NCBI GenBank assembly: GCA_963712065.1
Contig: CAVQGM010000001.1
Coordinates: 248,001-312,000, forward strand
Length of the DNA stretch: 64,000 nucleotides
Reading direction: 5' to 3'
Source: CAVQGM01 sp963712065
GTDB lineage: Bacteria > Actinomycetota > Acidimicrobiia > Acidimicrobiales > Acidimicrobilacustridaceae
Part shown: positions 60,970 to 64,000 of the stretch, piece by piece
Position numbering within the stretch: the stretch's first letter is position 1
How the letters are laid out: every line of letters starts with the position of its first letter
Program-made: the position numbers and the translations under genes
The notes under the pieces: model-generated
Database searches by the model: none
Told to the model about the DNA's origin: nothing
Seen by the model: the letters and a program-made list of their open reading frames with translations, nothing else

Positions 60970-61126
60970 CGCTCGTTCGCTTCCTCTGGGTGCGGGCCTG
61001 GTGACGCGCGGGCGCCGGGTCGGCCCTGGCGCGAGGGGGAGAGCGTAGCGGGCGGGCGAAGGGGAAGCGAAGCGACGACCTCGGGAGAACCGGCCGCGAG
61101 CGGGTGACGAACGGCCGCTTCCCCTC

Positions 61127-61148
61127 CCTACCGACCGGACGGTAGGCT
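61127..61148 (+). promoter_or_regulatory. Desaturase promoter with a TetR-type palindrome over the -10 box
   Basis: CCTACCG-ACCGGA-CGGTAGG (61127-61146) is an inverted repeat with 7-bp perfect arms around a CCGG centre, the form of many TetR-family operators of fatty acid genes. It overlaps TAGGCT (61143-61148), which ends 6 bases before the GTG at 61155. Binding there should block transcription. The regulator is not in the window. Confidence 0.5.
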
Positions 61149-61154
61149 GCGGGG

Positions 61155-62300
61155 GTGACCCTGGTCGATCCCACCGCCACCGCCTCCACCGCTCGCGTCG
61201 ACGCCCCAACGGACGCGTCCGACGATGCCGCCGAGCGGCCCCGGGAGGGCTCGCTCCTCCCCGTGATCAGGGAGATCCCGCCGGAGGCCTACGACAACCC
61301 GACCTGGCGTGGGCTCGCCTACTTCGCCCGCGACCTCGTCTTCTACGGGGTCGCCGTCATCGGGCTCCTGGCCTTCGACAACCCGCTGCTGGTCGTCCCG
61401 CTGTGGGTGCTGGCCGGGCTCTCGATCGCCGCCCTGTTCATCGTCGGCCACGACGCCGCCCACGATGCGCTGTTCAAGAGCAAGCGACTCAACTCGATCG
61501 TCGGCCACCTCGCCATGCTCCCCTCCTTCCACGTCTACGAGGGCTGGCTGCTCGGCCACAACCGCATCCACCACGGCTACACCGTCCGCCAGGGCTTCGA
61601 CTTCGTGTGGCACCCGTACACCGCCGAGCAGTACCGCGACATGAGCCGCGTCCGCCGGCTGCGGCACCGCATCGAGTGGTCGTGGTTCGGAGCCGGCGCC
61701 TACTACACGCGTGAGGTCTGGTGGAACAAGATGATCTCGGGCAAGCCGCCGGCGCGTTGGGCGAAGGCCATCCGGCGTGACCGGTTCATCGTCCTCGCCT
61801 TCGTGGCGATCGCCGCGGTGGTGCTCTCCCTCTTCGGCTACGCCGACGGCGGCGGCGTGCTCGGCGCGGTGTGGACCGTGCTCAAGGTCCTCGTCATCCC
61901 GTTCCTCGCGTTCCAGTTCATCATCGGCTCGGTGGTGCACGTCCACCACATCCAGCCCGGCATCCGCTGGTGGGCACGTCGTGACTGGAACAAGTTCAAG
62001 GGCCAGATGGAGGGCACCACCATCCTGCGGGCGCCCAAGGGCCTCAACCTGTTCTTCCACTGGATCATGGTCCACGTCCCCCACCACGTGGACATGCGGA
62101 TCCCGATGTACCGCCTCGAGCTGGCGGCGGAGCACATCAAGGCCGCCTACCCCGACGTCGTCCACGACGAGCCGCTGAGGTTCCGTGACTTCATCGCCAA
62201 CACCCGCCAGTGCAAACTCTACGACTTCGAGCGGGGTCACTGGATGACCTACGCCGAGGCCGAGGCGAAGCTCGACGCCGGCGAGCCGGCCGCCGCCTAG
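61155..62300 (+). CDS. Membrane fatty acid desaturase
   Basis: A 381-residue di-iron desaturase. Three histidine boxes are intact: HDAAHDAL (about residue 102), GHNRIHHGY (about 137) and HVPHHVD (about 312), with four TM segments and a further HVHHIQ. The enzyme would insert a double bond in a lipid-linked or CoA/ACP-linked acyl chain. The GTG start is leaderless-type. It lies opposite to the flanking rpmF and DUF177 genes, and its stop overlaps the DUF177 stop tail to tail by 3-4 bases. It looks inserted into a conserved lipid operon. Confidence 0.9.
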   Translation: MTLVDPTATASTARVDAPTDASDDAAERPREGSLLPVIREIPPEAYDNPTWRGLAYFARDLVFYGVAVIGLLAFDNPLLVVPLWVLAGLSIAALFIVGHDAAHDALFKSKRLNSIVGHLAMLPSFHVYEGWLLGHNRIHHGYTVRQGFDFVWHPYTAEQYRDMSRVRRLRHRIEWSWFGAGAYYTREVWWNKMISGKPPARWAKAIRRDRFIVLAFVAIAAVVLSLFGYADGGGVLGAVWTVLKVLVIPFLAFQFIIGSVVHVHHIQPGIRWWARRDWNKFKGQMEGTTILRAPKGLNLFFHWIMVHVPHHVDMRIPMYRLELAAEHIKAAYPDVVHDEPLRFRDFIANTRQCKLYDFERGHWMTYAEAEAKLDAGEPAAA

Positions 62301-62860
62301 CTCGACCCTCCCGGGGCCTCGGGCTCGTCGAAGCGCAGCTCGTCGAGCGCCGCCCATCGCGGGTCGGCCGGCGTGGCCACCTCTTCGTCGACGGGACCGG
62401 TCGGGAACGCCTCCGGTGCCGGGCCCAGGCAGTCGTCGGCGCACAGCGGGGTGAGCGGCAGGGCGAGGAGCGCGGCGTCGCGCACCATCGGCCCGAGGTC
62501 GAGCACCTCGTCGTCGAGCGGGTAGGTCTCCCCCTCGGTCGGGTGCACCTCGAAGATCTCCCGCACCGGCGTCTCGCACACCCCGTCGATCTGCGTCAGG
62601 CAGCGACGGCACTCCCCCACCCACGGCACGGTCACCGTGCCCTCGGCCACGACGCCGTTGGCGATGGCCTCGAGCTGCAGGTCGACCCCGACCTCGGCTC
62701 CGGCCGGCACCCGCGCCGTCGAGATGGCCAGGTCGTCGAACCGGGCCGAGCCCCGCCAGTGGCGCCGGGTGCCCGGATGGCGACGGAGGTCGGTCACCGC
62801 GACCTGCAGGTCGCGCCGCTCGGGCGTGTTCCCCGCTCCCCGCCGCTCGGGCGCGGTCAC
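62297..62860 (-). CDS. DUF177 (YceD-like) protein
   Basis: A 187-residue protein with the family pattern 'GTVTVPWVGECRRCLTQIDGVCETPVREIFEV' (CxxC), 'DDEVLDLGPMVRDAALLALPLTPLCADDCLGPAPE' and 'DPRWAALDELRF'. YceD/DUF177 proteins are co-conserved with rpmF and in plants help 23S rRNA accumulation; their role in bacteria is unclear. The GTG start overlaps the stop of the DivIVA-like gene (GTGA). Confidence 0.88.
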   Translation of the reverse strand: MTAPERRGAGNTPERRDLQVAVTDLRRHPGTRRHWRGSARFDDLAISTARVPAGAEVGVDLQLEAIANGVVAEGTVTVPWVGECRRCLTQIDGVCETPVREIFEVHPTEGETYPLDDEVLDLGPMVRDAALLALPLTPLCADDCLGPAPEAFPTGPVDEEVATPADPRWAALDELRFDEPEAPGGSS

Positions 62861-63477
62861 CCCTCTTCCTGGTCGTAGATCCCTTCGTCCACGGGGGCGT
62901 CGGGGGGTGGCGGCAGGGTGGCGTGCTCGAAGCGGCCGTCGACCTCGTCGGTCTCGGTCACGAGGGCCGCGCCCTGCAGCTTGGCCCGACCCGACGCGAC
63001 GAGCTTCATGGTGCGCTCGAGCACGATCTCGAAGCTGGCCAGCTTCTGGTCGCAGAAGTCCTCGACCTCGTGGCGCAGCCGGCGGGCCTCGACCTCGGCG
63101 TTGTCGACGATCTGATAGGCGCGCTGCTCGGCCGCCTTCACCACCTCGGTGCGCTGCACCATCCGCTCGGCGCGCGCCCGGGCCTGCTCGAGCAGCTCGT
63201 CGCCCTCGTGACGCACCCGGGCGAGGTACTCCTCGCGCTCCTTGAGCAGCCACCGCGCGGCGCGGAGCTCCTCGGGCAGCCGGGCGATGGCCTCGTCGAC
63301 GAGCTCGAGGACCTCCTCCTTGGAGATCATCGACGACGCCGACAACGGCACCGGGCGAGCGGCGTCGATGATCTCGCGGATCTGCAGCAGCACGTCCTCG
63401 GTGTACGCCGAGTGGTACTGCGAGCCGACCGGCGGCGGGGTGAGGTCGAGGTCGTCTTCGGGGCCGAAGTCGCTCAT
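62857..63477 (-). CDS. DivIVA-like coiled-coil protein
   Basis: A 206-residue protein. After a short acidic N-terminus come 'DVLLQIREIIDAARPVPLSASSMISKEEVLELVDEAIARLPEELRAARWLLKEREEYLARVRHEGDELLEQARARAERMVQRTEV', a long amphipathic, probably coiled-coil helix, and a disordered acidic tail. Similar proteins encoded between coaD and DUF177/rpmF in Actinobacteria (SepIVA-like) act in cell division or envelope growth. That role is inferred from position. ATGA overlap with coaD. Confidence 0.75.
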   Translation of the reverse strand: MSDFGPEDDLDLTPPPVGSQYHSAYTEDVLLQIREIIDAARPVPLSASSMISKEEVLELVDEAIARLPEELRAARWLLKEREEYLARVRHEGDELLEQARARAERMVQRTEVVKAAEQRAYQIVDNAEVEARRLRHEVEDFCDQKLASFEIVLERTMKLVASGRAKLQGAALVTETDEVDGRFEHATLPPPPDAPVDEGIYDQEEG

Positions 63478-63953
63478 CGTCCGTACTTCTCCTGCAGCCG
63501 CTTGGCCACCGGTGCCGGCACCATGGCCGAGACGTCGCCGCCGAACCGGGCGATCTCCCGGATCAGTCGGGAGGCCAGGAACGAGTTGCCCGACGTCGAC
63601 GGGATGAACAGCGTGTCGACCCCGGAGATCTTGTGGTTCATCTGGGCCATCTGGAGCTCGCTCTCGAAATCGGTGATCGCCCGGAGCCCCTTCACGATGA
63701 AGTCGGCGTCGAGGTCGCGGGCGAGATCGACGACCAGGCTCGAGAACATCGTGACCCGGGCCTGGTCGAGGTGGGCGACCGACTCCGCCAGCATCGCCTC
63801 GCGCTCGTCGAGCGGGAACAGCGGCTCGCCCTTCTGGGGGTTGCGCATGGCGGCCACGATGACCTCGTCGAACAACCGGGAGGCCGTCTCGATGATCTCG
63901 AGGTGGCCGTTGTGGATCGGGTCGAACGATCCGGGATACAGGACGCGGGTCAC
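63474..63953 (-). CDS. coaD: Phosphopantetheine adenylyltransferase
   Basis: CoaD adenylates phosphopantetheine in CoA synthesis. The 159-residue protein shows 'VLYPGSFDPIHNGHLEIIETAS' (HxGH motif), 'RNPQKGEPLFPLDEREAML', 'IVKGLRAITDFESELQMAQMN' and 'FIPSTSGNSFLASRLIREIARFGGDVS'. The GTG start overlaps the stop of the gene entering from the right edge (GTGA). CoA supply suits the neighbouring ACP/PlsX genes. Confidence 0.94.
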   Translation of the reverse strand: MTRVLYPGSFDPIHNGHLEIIETASRLFDEVIVAAMRNPQKGEPLFPLDEREAMLAESVAHLDQARVTMFSSLVVDLARDLDADFIVKGLRAITDFESELQMAQMNHKISGVDTLFIPSTSGNSFLASRLIREIARFGGDVSAMVPAPVAKRLQEKYGR

Positions 63954-64000
63954 GGTTGCTCCGACGATGTGGTGGCCTGGGACGAAGACGGGCGCGCAAG
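63950..64000 (-). CDS. Partial: 3' end of an upstream gene
   Basis: Sixteen codons ending at TGA (63950-63952) read into the window and overlap the coaD GTG by 4 bases, the same coupling seen at many junctions here. The residues are low-complexity (Ser/Thr/Gln). rsmD often precedes coaD, but nothing in this fragment identifies it. Confidence 0.4.
   Translation of the reverse strand, partial: LARPSSSQATTSSEQP

Overview
The window is 64 kb of very GC-rich, densely packed bacterial DNA. Gene order and gene families point to an actinobacterium, probably a deep-branching one such as Acidimicrobiia (inference: no rRNA gene is present to confirm it). Supporting points are a sporulation/motility-type sigma factor next to xerC-dprA-comM, a DUF2469 gene beside rplS, a KhpA-type KH protein in the rpsP operon, a DUF222/HNH ('13E12'-type) protein, TAnnnT -10 boxes, and an order dapB-M16 protease-pnp-rpsO ... 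ribF-truB-rbfA-DUF503-infB-nusA-rimP-proS-ispG-rseP-dxr-cdsA-frr-pyrH-tsf-rpsB that matches, as I recall it, the layout in Mycobacterium.

Layout. 1-1708: the first codons of an acyl-CoA synthetase-like gene, facing a DedA-like membrane protein coupled to a short-chain dehydrogenase. 1729-6812 (minus): dapB, M16 protease, pnp, rpsO. 7003-11934: an accessory insert (alpha/beta hydrolase, DUF222-HNH protein, sulfotransferase, DUF1214 protein) ending in two 53-bp palindromic repeats. 12123-30216 (minus): the long translation and isoprenoid/lipid block from ribF to rpsB. 30373-36525 (minus): a degenerate M23/lipase fusion, whiG-type sigma factor, xerC, dprA, comM. 36631-38936: cytochrome c lipoprotein, a 36-37-residue membrane peptide, a small zinc-ribbon protein, a histidine phosphatase and a carboxylesterase. 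39021-45399 (minus): yraN, DUF2469, rplS, trmD, rimM, khpA, rpsP, ffh, a BON protein, ftsY. 45539-53910: HtrA protease with a two-component system, a MoxR-DUF58-VWA operon, menB and an Rpf-like secreted muralytic protein. 53992-63953 (minus): smc, mutM, rnc, acpP, plsX, rpmF, DUF177, a DivIVA-like protein and coaD, split by an oppositely oriented fatty acid desaturase.

How it fits together. Most of the window is core information processing (ribosome maturation, translation factors, SRP targeting, RNA decay, chromosome segregation) interleaved with envelope and lipid synthesis (isoprenoid DXP pathway, CDP-diacylglycerol, ACP/PlsX, CoA). Genes in runs are usually coupled by 4-bp ATGA or GTGA overlaps. 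Genes at the head of runs often have a TAnnnT box 6-9 bases before the start codon, the arrangement expected for leaderless mRNAs; this decides several start codons.

Quality caveat. Six conserved genes (DUF1214, proS, dxr, yraN, ftsY, menB) contain seven single-base indels that break or locally shift the reading frame. Several are essential in most bacteria, so assembly or consensus errors are the likeliest cause. No CRISPR array, tRNA, rRNA, insertion sequence or prophage was recognised, and I did not find a clearly new multi-gene system. The most interesting items are regulatory DNA (Rpf promoter, desaturase operator, palindromic repeats) and unusual domain fusions.
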